Shown in pieces: positions 16,429 to 24,747 of a DNA stretch of 50,417 nucleotides (position 1 is its first letter; each line of letters begins with the position of its first letter). The notes beneath the pieces are model-generated. The model was not told where the DNA came from, did not search any database, and saw only the letters and a program-made list of their open reading frames with translations. Origin of the DNA: Bryobacterales bacterium (GTDB lineage: Bacteria; Acidobacteriota; Terriglobia; Bryobacterales; UBA6623); contig JAJDTX010000007.1 in the NCBI GenBank assembly GCA_022826925.1, forward strand, positions 1 to 50,417, written 5' to 3'. Both the position numbers and the translations under genes were made by a program.

Positions 16429-17679
16429 GTGCTGGTGCAGCCCCGGCTCACGGTCTCGGCGCCTGATCTCGGGGCTTTGAGTTGGCCGAGATCCGTCGCC
16501 GACGCGACCGCGCTCGCAGGCGTTGGTCGTGCTTGGCGGCGTACAAAACACCACCTCGGCTGGATCAACAAGCAGCAAGTAGAGCTGTGCAAAGTGCCGG
16601 CTCCCACCTTCGCCGAGAGAGCCAGGGGCGAGCACTTATCAGCAGTTTTTTCCGAATTGGGCCACCGTCCTAGCATCGACGACGCCGGAAACGTGGTGGT
16701 CCCCCTCGTCCATTCCACACGCCTGCCCTACGTTGCGGTCACCGCGCACATGGACACCATCCTGGCGCCGTCTGCTCCGGACGACGTCCGTGTCAAGCCG
16801 GACGGGACGATTACGGGGCCAGGAGTGACCGACAACGGAGCTGGCCTTGCGACCCTGCTGGGCCTGGCCAGGCTGCTATCCGATCCGCTGGTCGAGAACC
16901 CGGAGCGGAACGTGCTACTCGTGGCGAATGTCGGAGAAGAGGGCGAGGGCAACCTGCGGGGAATCCGTTATCTTGTCGAAGACTCGGCCTACGCGGAGAG
17001 GATCGACCGCTATCTGGTAATGGACGGCGCTTCGTTGAACCATATCACTGACGCAGCGCTCGGAAGCAAGCGCTTCGAGTTGGTCATCGACGGACCGGGC
17101 GGCCATAGCTGGAACGATTTCGGGGCTCCTCACCCCGTCCATGCCCTGGCAGGGGCGATCACTCGAATGACGCGAGCGCGCCTGCCGTCGCAGCCCAAGA
17201 CGACGCTCAGCGTGGGAATCGTCCAAGGCGGCACGAGCGTCAATTCGATCCCGACCTCAGCCTCGGCCAAGATCGATGTGCGTTCGGTCAACCCGGCCGA
17301 GATCCGGCGCGTCCAGCAAGCCGTCGAGGAAGCAGCCCGCAAGGCTGTCGCTGCCGAGAACCAGAACGCGTCAGGCGGCCGTCTGGGATGCGTCTTGCGC
17401 GAGATCGGAAACCGGCCCGCAGCTCCGCCGCTGCCCAGAAATCCCGTTGCGGAGTGCTTCCACGCTGTCGACTTCCATCTGCGGATCCCCTCGGTGTCGG
17501 ACTGCTCCTCCACCGATGCAAACGTCCCGCTGGCGGCGGGCATACCGGCGGCCGCGATCGGCTGCGGCGGTTTCGGTGGCAACGTGCACGCCCCGAGCGA
17601 GTGGTACGCCCCCAAGGGTCGGGATCTCGGGCTGCGAAGGTTGCTGCTTGGGCTGGCCTGCCTCCAGATGCGGCACTAG
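16429..17679 (+). CDS. M20-family zinc peptidase (peptidase T-like)
   Basis: A 416-residue M20/M28-type metallopeptidase. The metal ligands appear in order: VTAHMDT (His, catalytic Asp), GVTDNGAGLA (bridging Asp), NVGEEGEGNLRG (catalytic Glu then ligand Glu) and the C-terminal GNVHAPSEW (His). Between them lies a dimerisation domain with DGPGGHSWNDFG and GGTSVNSIPTSASAKID. The GTG at 16429 is the only reasonable start, since the first 50 residues before KVPAPTFAERARGEHL are variable; TAAACT ends 7 bases upstream. No signal peptide is seen, so it is probably cytoplasmic and involved in peptide turnover. Specificity is unknown. Confidence 0.85.
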   Translation: MLVQPRLTVSAPDLGALSWPRSVADATALAGVGRAWRRTKHHLGWINKQQVELCKVPAPTFAERARGEHLSAVFSELGHRPSIDDAGNVVVPLVHSTRLPYVAVTAHMDTILAPSAPDDVRVKPDGTITGPGVTDNGAGLATLLGLARLLSDPLVENPERNVLLVANVGEEGEGNLRGIRYLVEDSAYAERIDRYLVMDGASLNHITDAALGSKRFELVIDGPGGHSWNDFGAPHPVHALAGAITRMTRARLPSQPKTTLSVGIVQGGTSVNSIPTSASAKIDVRSVNPAEIRRVQQAVEEAARKAVAAENQNASGGRLGCVLREIGNRPAAPPLPRNPVAECFHAVDFHLRIPSVSDCSSTDANVPLAAGIPAAAIGCGGFGGNVHAPSEWYAPKGRDLGLRRLLLGLACLQMRH

Positions 17680-17753
17680 CTGTCTTTGAAACAGCGCGTT
17701 CTAACAGCGCTGCATGGCAGCGCGGCGCCTGCATATGCGAGCCTTGGTATAGC

Positions 17754-18761
17754 ATGAGGCTCGTGAGCGGTTCGCGGATTCGCACGGCCCTTGCACTCTT
17801 CGCGCTGGCGAGTGCCCTGCTCGCAGCGAGTCCTCTCCAAGCCGCCTCGGGGCGCGTGATGGTCCTGGAGTCCATCCATGTCGCGCCGGACGAGGTATTA
17901 GAGCAGACCACTTGCATTGGTTGCTCGATCCATGTGGAAGGGGTGGTCAACGACAGCGCCCTGCTCCTGCTAGGCCGACTCCATAATGAGGGAGAGATCA
18001 AGGGTAATGCAGTGGTCCTGGGCGGGTCGGTGATGTCATCGGGCCCGATCGGAGGCAGCGCACTCGTGGTCGGCGGGACCTTGCATCTCGAGGACGACAT
18101 GGGCGGCAATGCCGTCACGGTGATGGGCGATCTCGAGGTCGGCGGAAGCGACGTGCGGATCGGCGGCGATGCATGGACCGTGCTAGGGCAGCAGAACGGC
18201 CTCACGCCGGGCAGCGTTGCGGGAAGCGTAACGCGACTGGGCACACCGTCGATCGGCCGGATGTTGATCTCGGGAGTGGTGGGCGGATTGCTCCTGCTCG
18301 CCCTGCTCGCGCTCGCGACCGTGCTGGCGCTGAGCTTGCTTGGCTACATGTTGCTGGGTGTCCAGCGCCTGACAGTGATGGCGGACGCCTGCACGCGAAC
18401 CCCCGCGGCTTGCTTCCTCGTCGGTCTCGGCACTTGCTTCGGCCTGGCCGTGATCGGCTTGATGATGTCCATGCTCTTACCGGTGTCGCTGCCGATGGTC
18501 TTGCTATTCCCGGTCGTCTCAGTCATCGGCTATTGCGGCCTGGCATTCGCGATCGGGCGGAACCTGCTTCCGAGCACACGTCCTGTGCTCGCCACCATGT
18601 CCGGGGGGCTGTTGGTAGCTGTCGTGCAACTCGTTCCGATCGTTGGGTGGCTGGTTCTCGTCGTGCTGTGGAATGTCGCCCTCGGCGCGGTCATCATGAG
18701 CGGGTTCGGGATCTCCTCAGACTGGCTTAGCGCGAAAGCGTCGGGCCAGTTCGCGCGCTAG
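17754..18761 (+). CDS. Bactofilin-like (polymer-forming) repeat protein with C-terminal membrane domain
   Basis: A 335-residue protein. A signal sequence (RIRTALALFALASALLAASPLQA) is followed by about 120 residues of short, regularly spaced beta strands rich in GG and V/A pairs, such as NDSALLLLGRLHNEGEIKGN and GSALVVGGTLHLEDDMGGN. These resemble the right-handed beta-helix of bactofilins. Four or five hydrophobic helices follow from about residue 170 to 320. The layout suggests a periplasmic polymerising domain tethered to the inner membrane. The ATG at 17754 is chosen over the longer open frame because it begins exactly at the signal sequence and avoids overlap with the peptidase. Function is unknown. 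Confidence 0.75.
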   Translation: MRLVSGSRIRTALALFALASALLAASPLQAASGRVMVLESIHVAPDEVLEQTTCIGCSIHVEGVVNDSALLLLGRLHNEGEIKGNAVVLGGSVMSSGPIGGSALVVGGTLHLEDDMGGNAVTVMGDLEVGGSDVRIGGDAWTVLGQQNGLTPGSVAGSVTRLGTPSIGRMLISGVVGGLLLLALLALATVLALSLLGYMLLGVQRLTVMADACTRTPAACFLVGLGTCFGLAVIGLMMSMLLPVSLPMVLLFPVVSVIGYCGLAFAIGRNLLPSTRPVLATMSGGLLVAVVQLVPIVGWLVLVVLWNVALGAVIMSGFGISSDWLSAKASGQFAR

Positions 18762-18912
18762 CCCCGGAGCACTGCTGCTGATCGTGTCGCCGCCAACACG
18801 AGCGCTGCCGGCCGGGTTCTCGTTCGAGTGGCTTGCGCGGCCGAATCAAAGGGCTGCGCTCCTTGGTGCTAATCTGGACAGGTCGCACTTACACTGGCAG
18901 ACACGAAGCTAA

Positions 18913-20118
18913 TTGCCCCGAATCGACAACAATTCGTCTGACGGTGCCATCCCTTACGTCGACACGCCTGATCAGGTTCGCTCGCTGGCGGAGCGCCTCC
19001 AGGGCCAGCGCCTGATCGCGTTCGACACCGAGTTTCTCTGGGAGCGGACCTACTCGCCGCACTTGGGCCTGATCCAAGTGGCGGATTTCGAGCAGACGTG
19101 GCTGATCGATCCCGTGCGCCTCGCCGCGAGGGACCTGCGGCCTCTACTGGATGTCTTCGTTGCGCCGGAGACCCTGAAGGTCGCACACGCGGTCGACCAG
19201 GACCAAATCTGCCTGAACATGGCCTACGGCGTGGTCGCGGAGCCGGTCCTCGACACCTCCGCAGCCGCAGCGCTGATTGGCATGGGAGAGCAGGTCGGCT
19301 TGTCGAAGCTCTTGCACAAGCTCCTGCGCATCGACATCGCCAAGGGATACAGCCGCACGAACTGGCTCAAGCGGCCCCTCTCCGAAGCGATGCTCCGCTA
19401 CGCCGCGGAAGATGTGGCGCATCTTCCCAGGGCGGCCGATGTCCTTAGCGAGCGGCTTGGCGACCTAGGCCGAACGGATTGGGCCTTGGAACTGTCGGCC
19501 CGCGGAGGGCACTTTGCCAAGGCGCATTTCGATGCCGACGCGCTGGCCCGCAAGCTCGCAGACGGCAGGCGTCTCGGCCCGACGACGTTCAGCGTGCTGC
19601 GTGAGCTGATCGCGTGGCGCGAATCAACCGCTCAGCGTTCGGACGTGCCTCGCAAGTGGATCTCCGAAGACAAGATCCTGGTCAAGCTCGCCACCGCGCG
19701 ACCGACCACGCGCGAACAACTCGCTGATTTCCGGGGGCTTGGCGGCATCAAGAACTCCGATGGCGTCAAGCGCATTCTGGGCGCGATCCGCAAGGGCATT
19801 GACCAACCCGCCGATGACTATGAGCCGGCCAAGCGCAAGCCGACGACCACGGCGACCGAAGCTGCGGCTCTAGTGGTGCTGAAGTGCTTCCTCAACACGC
19901 TGGCAGCCGACAACCAGATCCCCGTGCGGCTGCTGGTCGATAGCGACAGGATGGTCGAACTGCTGCGGGGCGAGTTCAAGAATGTCGAGACTCTGCGCCG
20001 AAGCGCCATCTTGGACCCGCGCGCCGTGGACTTGGTAGGGGAAGACTTGGTCGCGATCCTCAACGGACGCAGGGGACTTCGCATCGTCAACGGCGCGCCG
20101 GTTCAGCACATCGACTAG
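18913..20118 (+). CDS. rnd: Ribonuclease D
   Basis: A 401-residue 3'-5' exoribonuclease of the DEDD family acting in tRNA maturation. The exonuclease site is intact: IAFDTEFLWERTY (D38, E40), AHAVDQDQICL (D95) and the RYAAEDVAHLP segment with Tyr and Asp. Two HRDC-like helical domains follow (about residues 200-285 and 310-395), as in E. coli RNase D. The start is TTG at 18913; no ATG lies nearby in frame before the conserved N-terminus, and no clear Shine-Dalgarno sequence is seen. TACACT lies about 18 bases upstream. It stands as a single gene. Confidence 0.93.
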   Translation: MPRIDNNSSDGAIPYVDTPDQVRSLAERLQGQRLIAFDTEFLWERTYSPHLGLIQVADFEQTWLIDPVRLAARDLRPLLDVFVAPETLKVAHAVDQDQICLNMAYGVVAEPVLDTSAAAALIGMGEQVGLSKLLHKLLRIDIAKGYSRTNWLKRPLSEAMLRYAAEDVAHLPRAADVLSERLGDLGRTDWALELSARGGHFAKAHFDADALARKLADGRRLGPTTFSVLRELIAWRESTAQRSDVPRKWISEDKILVKLATARPTTREQLADFRGLGGIKNSDGVKRILGAIRKGIDQPADDYEPAKRKPTTTATEAAALVVLKCFLNTLAADNQIPVRLLVDSDRMVELLRGEFKNVETLRRSAILDPRAVDLVGEDLVAILNGRRGLRIVNGAPVQHID

Positions 20119-20155
20119 CGCACGCGCCCGGCAGCGGCAGCCGGATGCCCAGACG

Positions 20156-21073
20156 CTACCGCTCGCCTGCTGCGCGGCCGCGACATAAGACCAAGTTGTC
20201 TTGGTCCAAGTTGCGTGACCAGATGAACTCCGCCGAGCCGAACTTCTCCACGTATCCGCTATAGGCGCGCTGGTTCGTGACCGCGCTTGCGGGATAGGTC
20301 GTGGCCGGTAGCCAATCGCTGTCGTCAAAGCCCGGTTCCGCCCAGTCTTCCGGCACGGGAAGGTGCAAGGCCCGGCAAGAGGCCGGGTCGCGCTCGACGC
20401 ACGCCGGCCGTTCCGGGCAGCCGGAAGTGTCCGGGCCCGGCTTGACACAGCTGACGTCTTCAAGCGGACTGATGTAGAACGCCTTGCACTTCCAAGCCGC
20501 GCCCGTCTCGGTGCCGTCGCTAAACGCGGCGATGAACCCGCCGTCTCCGACGTTCCAGCGGTCGTATTCCATGCCCACTCCCAAGTGCGTGCCCCAGTCG
20601 ACCAGCTTGACAGCGTAGGTGAGAGGGCCTTTGGCCTTGAAGCGCACGACGCCGGAGTTGAACGGCACGAAACCGACCGGATCGCGGGCCACGATCTGGC
20701 CGTTGACGTACAGCTCGTAGTAGTTGTCCCCGAACACAAAGCCGGTGACCTCGTCGCCGTCCGCATCAATCTCGACGGTCTGGAGGTCTTCGATGTGCGA
20801 TGGATTGTGGCCGGGTCCGCCGCAGTCGTTGTACAGGTCCGTGGGATCGGGCCCCTCGGCGGGTACCGTCGGAACTTGGATCCGCGTGCCGTCCTCGGCG
20901 ACCACGATGCCGCAGCGGGCTTCGATGAACCGGCGAGCGGGCCCGGAGCACTCTCGAGCGAGCTTTCCGCAGGAGAAAGACTCCACGGCAAGCCCTTGCG
21001 TGACGCGGCCATCCTCGACGCCTTGGGCCAAGGCGATCGCAGGGATCAGAAGAAAGAGCCAAGCCAGTCTCAT
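20156..21073 (-). CDS. Secreted cysteine-containing protein of unknown function
   Basis: A 305-residue protein with a clear signal peptide (MRLAWLFLLIPAIALAQG). The mature part contains about ten cysteines, consistent with disulfides outside the cytoplasm. A jelly-roll-like segment around YYELYVNGQIVARDPVGFVP resembles the carbohydrate-binding modules seen beside glycoside hydrolases and oxidases. The C-terminal part has WAEPGFDDSDWLPATTYP, another phrase typical of galactose-binding-like domains, and ends near EFIWSRNLDQDN. I recognise no catalytic motif. A ligand-binding role at the cell surface is inference. Confidence 0.6.
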   Translation of the reverse strand: MRLAWLFLLIPAIALAQGVEDGRVTQGLAVESFSCGKLARECSGPARRFIEARCGIVVAEDGTRIQVPTVPAEGPDPTDLYNDCGGPGHNPSHIEDLQTVEIDADGDEVTGFVFGDNYYELYVNGQIVARDPVGFVPFNSGVVRFKAKGPLTYAVKLVDWGTHLGVGMEYDRWNVGDGGFIAAFSDGTETGAAWKCKAFYISPLEDVSCVKPGPDTSGCPERPACVERDPASCRALHLPVPEDWAEPGFDDSDWLPATTYPASAVTNQRAYSGYVEKFGSAEFIWSRNLDQDNLVLCRGRAAGER

Positions 21074-21151
21074 CGCATCTAGAATGGCAGATCGCGATTG
21101 CGACGTCTCTCGGGCACCTCGCTTACCCGCTCAGACCGCTGCAAGGCTGGC

Positions 21152-21985
21152 TCATTCGATCTCATAGCTTCCGCGTGACACAATCACAGCCGGACCGGTC
21201 AGGCGCATGCCGGCCTCCCAGTCCACGTACATCTCCCCTCCCTCGGTGAGGATGCGCGCCCTGTCGGTGATCCAACCGTGGTGGCGAGCCGCAAGAGCCG
21301 CGCCGAGCGACCCCGTGCCCGAGCTCAGCGTGGCCCCGGCGCCCCGCTCCCAGAAGCGGACTTCCAGTGTCGGCGCCTGGCGGCCCCTGTGGCTGACCGT
21401 CACGAACGAAACATTGGTGCCTTCGGGAAAGCGCGGGTCCCGCTCCAAGATCGGCCCCCATGTCTGCCAGTCGAAGTCTAGACGCTCCACGCGGACCACG
21501 AACTGGGGATTCCCTACGTGGACGGCGGTCATTTCGCCGCCCAGCTTGGCACCCTCCCCGGTTGGCATGGCTGCCAGCACCTTGCATTCTGATTCGGCAG
21601 TCGTCATCCGGAACTCATAGCGCGGAGCACTGGCCAGCGTACGCTCGATCTCGCGCAATCCGGCAGCGGTCTCGATAGCGAATCGGTCGGGTGCGTCGCG
21701 AACTTCGCTCAAATAGGCGGCGACGCAGCGCGTCCCGTTGCCGGAGATTTCGGCCTCGCTGCCATCGCTGTTCCAGAGGTGCAACCGGGCAATGGCCTGT
21801 GGATCGCTGGCGGGACTGACGACTTCCAGGCCGTCCGCTCCGACCCCGTAGCGGCGGTCACAGATCTTGGTGGCGAAGTCCGGCAAGGCTTCGGCCCCGA
21901 TGCCGATCTCGGAGAGCTCGCAGCGTTCAACGATCACGAAATCGTTGCCTGCCCCGTGGGCCTTTGTGAATCGAACGGCGGGCAC
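21152..21985 (-). CDS. dapF: Diaminopimelate epimerase homologue with both catalytic Cys replaced by Ser
   Basis: A 277-residue protein matching DapF across its full length: FTKAHGAGNDFVIVE at the N-terminus, RYGVGADG, NSDGSEAEISGNGTRC and the C-terminal ERGAGATLSSGTGS. DapF interconverts LL- and meso-diaminopimelate for lysine and peptidoglycan synthesis, using one cysteine in each half. Here both positions are serine: S81 in ISGNG (codon TCC) and S222 in SSGTG (codon TCG), where standard enzymes have CGNG and ACGTG. The remaining C87 is not the usual active-site position. Either this lineage uses a serine variant of the two-base mechanism, or the protein has another racemase/dehydratase-like role. 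The start is GTG at 21985. It is a single gene, divergent from the M3 oligopeptidase. Confidence 0.85.
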   Translation of the reverse strand: MPAVRFTKAHGAGNDFVIVERCELSEIGIGAEALPDFATKICDRRYGVGADGLEVVSPASDPQAIARLHLWNSDGSEAEISGNGTRCVAAYLSEVRDAPDRFAIETAAGLREIERTLASAPRYEFRMTTAESECKVLAAMPTGEGAKLGGEMTAVHVGNPQFVVRVERLDFDWQTWGPILERDPRFPEGTNVSFVTVSHRGRQAPTLEVRFWERGAGATLSSGTGSLGAALAARHHGWITDRARILTEGGEMYVDWEAGMRLTGPAVIVSRGSYEIE

Positions 21986-22101
21986 TCATCCTAGTGTGCC
22001 TGAACTTCCGAATCCAATCCCCGCCTGAAGCCAGCTGCCGTCCACCGGCGTTGTGCGCCAAGTAACCGCTTGGCGCGCTGATACTCTGGATTCAGATTCT
22101 C

Positions 22102-24114
22102 ATGACAAACCCGTTAGTCGAGATCCAGTTCGACGTTCCGTTCGACACCATCCGCGCCGAGCATGTCGAGCCAGCGATCGACCAGTTGCTGGCCGAAGCC
22201 GAAGCTGCTCTCGCCGCTGTGGCGGAAGACGACCACCCGGCCACCTACGACCGCACGCTGGGATCTCTGGAATCGCTCGGAGAAAAGCTCGGCTACGCCA
22301 TGGGCGTCGTGGGCCATCTGGAATCCGTGGCCACGTACCCGGAATTGCGGACGGCATTCAACACCGTGCAGCCGAAAGTCAGCGCGTTCTTCTCCGGTAT
22401 CCCGCTGAACGAGGGTGTCTGGACGCGCCTTAAGGAATTCGCCGCATCATCGGAGGCCCAAGCCATCTCCCCAACGCGCAAGAGATTGCTGAAAAAGACC
22501 GTCGACAGCTTTCGGCGCAGCGGAGCCGAACTCGATCCGGAGGGCAAGGCGAGGCTGCTGGAGATCAACGTCGAACTCGCCAAGTTGACGACCAAGTTTT
22601 CCGAGAACGTGCTGGATGCAACCAATGCCTTCGAACTGGTCATCGACGACGAGGCGGACCTTGCCGGTCTGCCCGCGACAGCCATTGAAGCGGCACGCGA
22701 GAGCGCAGAGAGCAAGGGACTGCATGGCTGGCGCTTCACTCTTCAGGCACCGAGCTACCTGGCAGTGATGACATACCTCGACGACGCGGCCGTGCGGGAA
22801 ACGCTGTACCGCGAGTACTCGCGACGGGCCGCATCTGGCGAATTCGACAATCGAGAGAACATCGGCCGTATCCTCGCACTCCGCAGAGAGAAGGCCGAAT
22901 TCCTCGGCTACACGGACTTCGCGGACCTAGTCCTGGAGGATCGAATGGCGAAATCGGGCTCCAGTGCCCTAGCGTTCGTCAACGAGCTCAGGCGTCGCAC
23001 GCAAGCTGCGTTCGAGCGCGAGAACCAAGAGTTGCGAGACTTCAGCGGCGGCGAGCTAGCACCTTGGGACGTGGCCTACCAAGCTGAGCGGCTCCGCAAG
23101 GAGCGCTACGACTTCGACGAGGAGGACTTGCGCCCGTATTTTCCCTACGAGGGGGTTCTCGCCGGGTTGTTCGACGTGGCTCAGCGACTGTTCGGCGTGA
23201 GCGTCGAGCGCCGCCAAGGAGTGCCCGTGTGGGACGAGCGCGTCGACTCGTACGCGCTCCTAGACTCCGATGGCAGCCATCTTGGCTCCTTCTATGCCGA
23301 CTACTTCCCGCGCGAGAACAAGCGCGGAGGGGCCTGGATGGACTCGCTGATCACCGGCGAGCCGACTGGCGATGGATTCTCGCCGCACCTCGGACTCAAC
23401 TGCGGCAACCTCACCCCCCCGACCGGCGACAAGCCGGCCCTGCTGACTCATCGCGAGGTGGAGACGATCTTTCACGAGTTCGGCCACCTGCTGCACCACT
23501 TGCTAAGCAGGGTGGAGGTCAAGAGCCTCGCCGGCACGAACGTGGCCTGGGATTGGGTGGAGCTACCCTCCCAGATCATGGAAAACTGGTGCTGGGAGCG
23601 CGCAGCTCTCGACATGTTTGCCAAGCACCATGTGACAGGCCAACCGATCCCTGAAGAATTGTTGGCCAAGATGAAGAGGGCCAAGAACTTCCGCAGCGCG
23701 AACGGACAGATGCGGCAGCTGGGCTTCGCCAGCCTAGATCTCGCACTGCACATCGAGTTCGATCCCGCGAGGGCCGGCGACGTCATGGAGTACTCGCGCG
23801 GCATCTTGCAGGCTCACTCTCCCGCGCCCCTGCCCCAGGACTATGCGATGGTCGCGGGCTTCACGCACCTGTTCTCCAGCCCGGTCGGCTACGGTGCCGG
23901 CTACTATTCGTACAAGTGGTCAGAGATGCTGGACGCCGATGCCTTCACGCGCTTCGCACGCGAAGGCATCTTCAACTCCGAGACCGGCGAGGCGTTCCGC
24001 CGCAGCATCTTGGAGAAGGGCGACAGCGCCGAGCCGGAAGACCTGTTCCGGGACTTCATGGACCGGGACCCGGATCCCGAAGCCTTGTTGCGACGGCTTG
24101 GCCTGGCAGCCTAG
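22102..24114 (+). CDS. prlC: M3-family oligopeptidase (oligopeptidase A-like)
   Basis: A 670-residue zinc oligopeptidase that degrades cytoplasmic peptides, including cleaved signal peptides in E. coli. The catalytic motif FHEFGHLLHHLLS has its HExxH at residues 458-462, with the third ligand Glu expected about 25-30 residues later in the WVELPSQIMENW segment, typical of M3A enzymes. The C-terminal SPVGYGAGYYSYKWSEMLDAD is the conserved substrate-binding loop with paired tyrosines. The length equals that of OpdA/PrlC. No signal peptide is present. The ATG at 22102 has no strong Shine-Dalgarno sequence. It is followed after 15 bases by the glycosylase gene on the same strand. Confidence 0.93.
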   Translation: MTNPLVEIQFDVPFDTIRAEHVEPAIDQLLAEAEAALAAVAEDDHPATYDRTLGSLESLGEKLGYAMGVVGHLESVATYPELRTAFNTVQPKVSAFFSGIPLNEGVWTRLKEFAASSEAQAISPTRKRLLKKTVDSFRRSGAELDPEGKARLLEINVELAKLTTKFSENVLDATNAFELVIDDEADLAGLPATAIEAARESAESKGLHGWRFTLQAPSYLAVMTYLDDAAVRETLYREYSRRAASGEFDNRENIGRILALRREKAEFLGYTDFADLVLEDRMAKSGSSALAFVNELRRRTQAAFERENQELRDFSGGELAPWDVAYQAERLRKERYDFDEEDLRPYFPYEGVLAGLFDVAQRLFGVSVERRQGVPVWDERVDSYALLDSDGSHLGSFYADYFPRENKRGGAWMDSLITGEPTGDGFSPHLGLNCGNLTPPTGDKPALLTHREVETIFHEFGHLLHHLLSRVEVKSLAGTNVAWDWVELPSQIMENWCWERAALDMFAKHHVTGQPIPEELLAKMKRAKNFRSANGQMRQLGFASLDLALHIEFDPARAGDVMEYSRGILQAHSPAPLPQDYAMVAGFTHLFSSPVGYGAGYYSYKWSEMLDADAFTRFAREGIFNSETGEAFRRSILEKGDSAEPEDLFRDFMDRDPDPEALLRRLGLAA

Positions 24115-24129
24115 GCCCGCCCGTCGACC

Positions 24130-24747
24130 ATGTCGGAGATCGCTCCCTCGGAGTTGCTCGCAGCGACACGGCTGCCCGCTCGGTCGTTCTACGCCCGGCC
24201 GACCGTCGAAGTGGCGCGGAGCCTGCTCGGCACGGTCTTGCTGCATCGCACCGACGAGGGTCTCTTGGCTGGGGTGATCGTCGAGGTGGAAGCCTATCTC
24301 GGCCAAGACGACCCGGCCGCGCACAGTAGCGCGGGCCGGACAGCCCGGACGCGGGTCATCTTCGGTGATCCCGGCCATGCTTACGTCTACAAGATCTACG
24401 GCTTGCATCACTGCTTGAACGTCGTGGCCGAGCCCGGAGGGACGCCCGGCTGCGTGCTGGTCCGCGCCATGGAGCCGGTTTGCGGAATCGAAGTCATGCG
24501 CTCTCGCCGCGTGGCCGCTCGGCGGGCGGACCAGATCGCTAGCGGGCCGGCAAAGCTGACCCAAGCGATGGGGATCGGGATGGAAGCTTACGGAGCGGAT
24601 CTGCTCGGCGAGCCGCTCAGCATCCGCGTGCCACGCAAGGAGCCCGAAGTCGCAGTGGGAACCACGAAAAGAATCGGGATCCGCAAGGCTAGGGAGCTTG
24701 ATCTTCGCTTTTTTATCGTAGACAATGAACACGTCAGCCGACGATGA
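24130..24747 (+). CDS. mpg: DNA-3-methyladenine glycosylase (AAG/MPG type)
   Basis: A 205-residue monofunctional base-excision glycosylase that removes alkylated and deaminated purines from DNA. Family signatures are LPARSFYARPTVEVARSLLG, then the catalytic-Glu region GVIVEVEAYLGQDDPAAHS, then GRTARTRVIFGDPGHAYVY and the intercalating-Tyr segment KIYGLHHCLNVV. The C-terminal SGPAKLTQAMGI is also typical. It overlaps dinB by four bases (ATGA, 24744-24747), so lesion removal and lesion bypass genes are translationally coupled. No LexA-type box was recognised upstream. Confidence 0.94.
   Translation: MSEIAPSELLAATRLPARSFYARPTVEVARSLLGTVLLHRTDEGLLAGVIVEVEAYLGQDDPAAHSSAGRTARTRVIFGDPGHAYVYKIYGLHHCLNVVAEPGGTPGCVLVRAMEPVCGIEVMRSRRVAARRADQIASGPAKLTQAMGIGMEAYGADLLGEPLSIRVPRKEPEVAVGTTKRIGIRKARELDLRFFIVDNEHVSRR

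Noticed and set aside
17388..17753. N-terminal extension of the bactofilin-like protein
   Set aside because: The extension lies inside the peptidase gene, and the signal peptide begins precisely at the ATG at 17754.
19870..21012. 380-codon minus-strand frame
   Set aside because: Overlaps RNase D and the secreted protein in another frame; its Ser/Arg-rich composition is typical of shadow frames.
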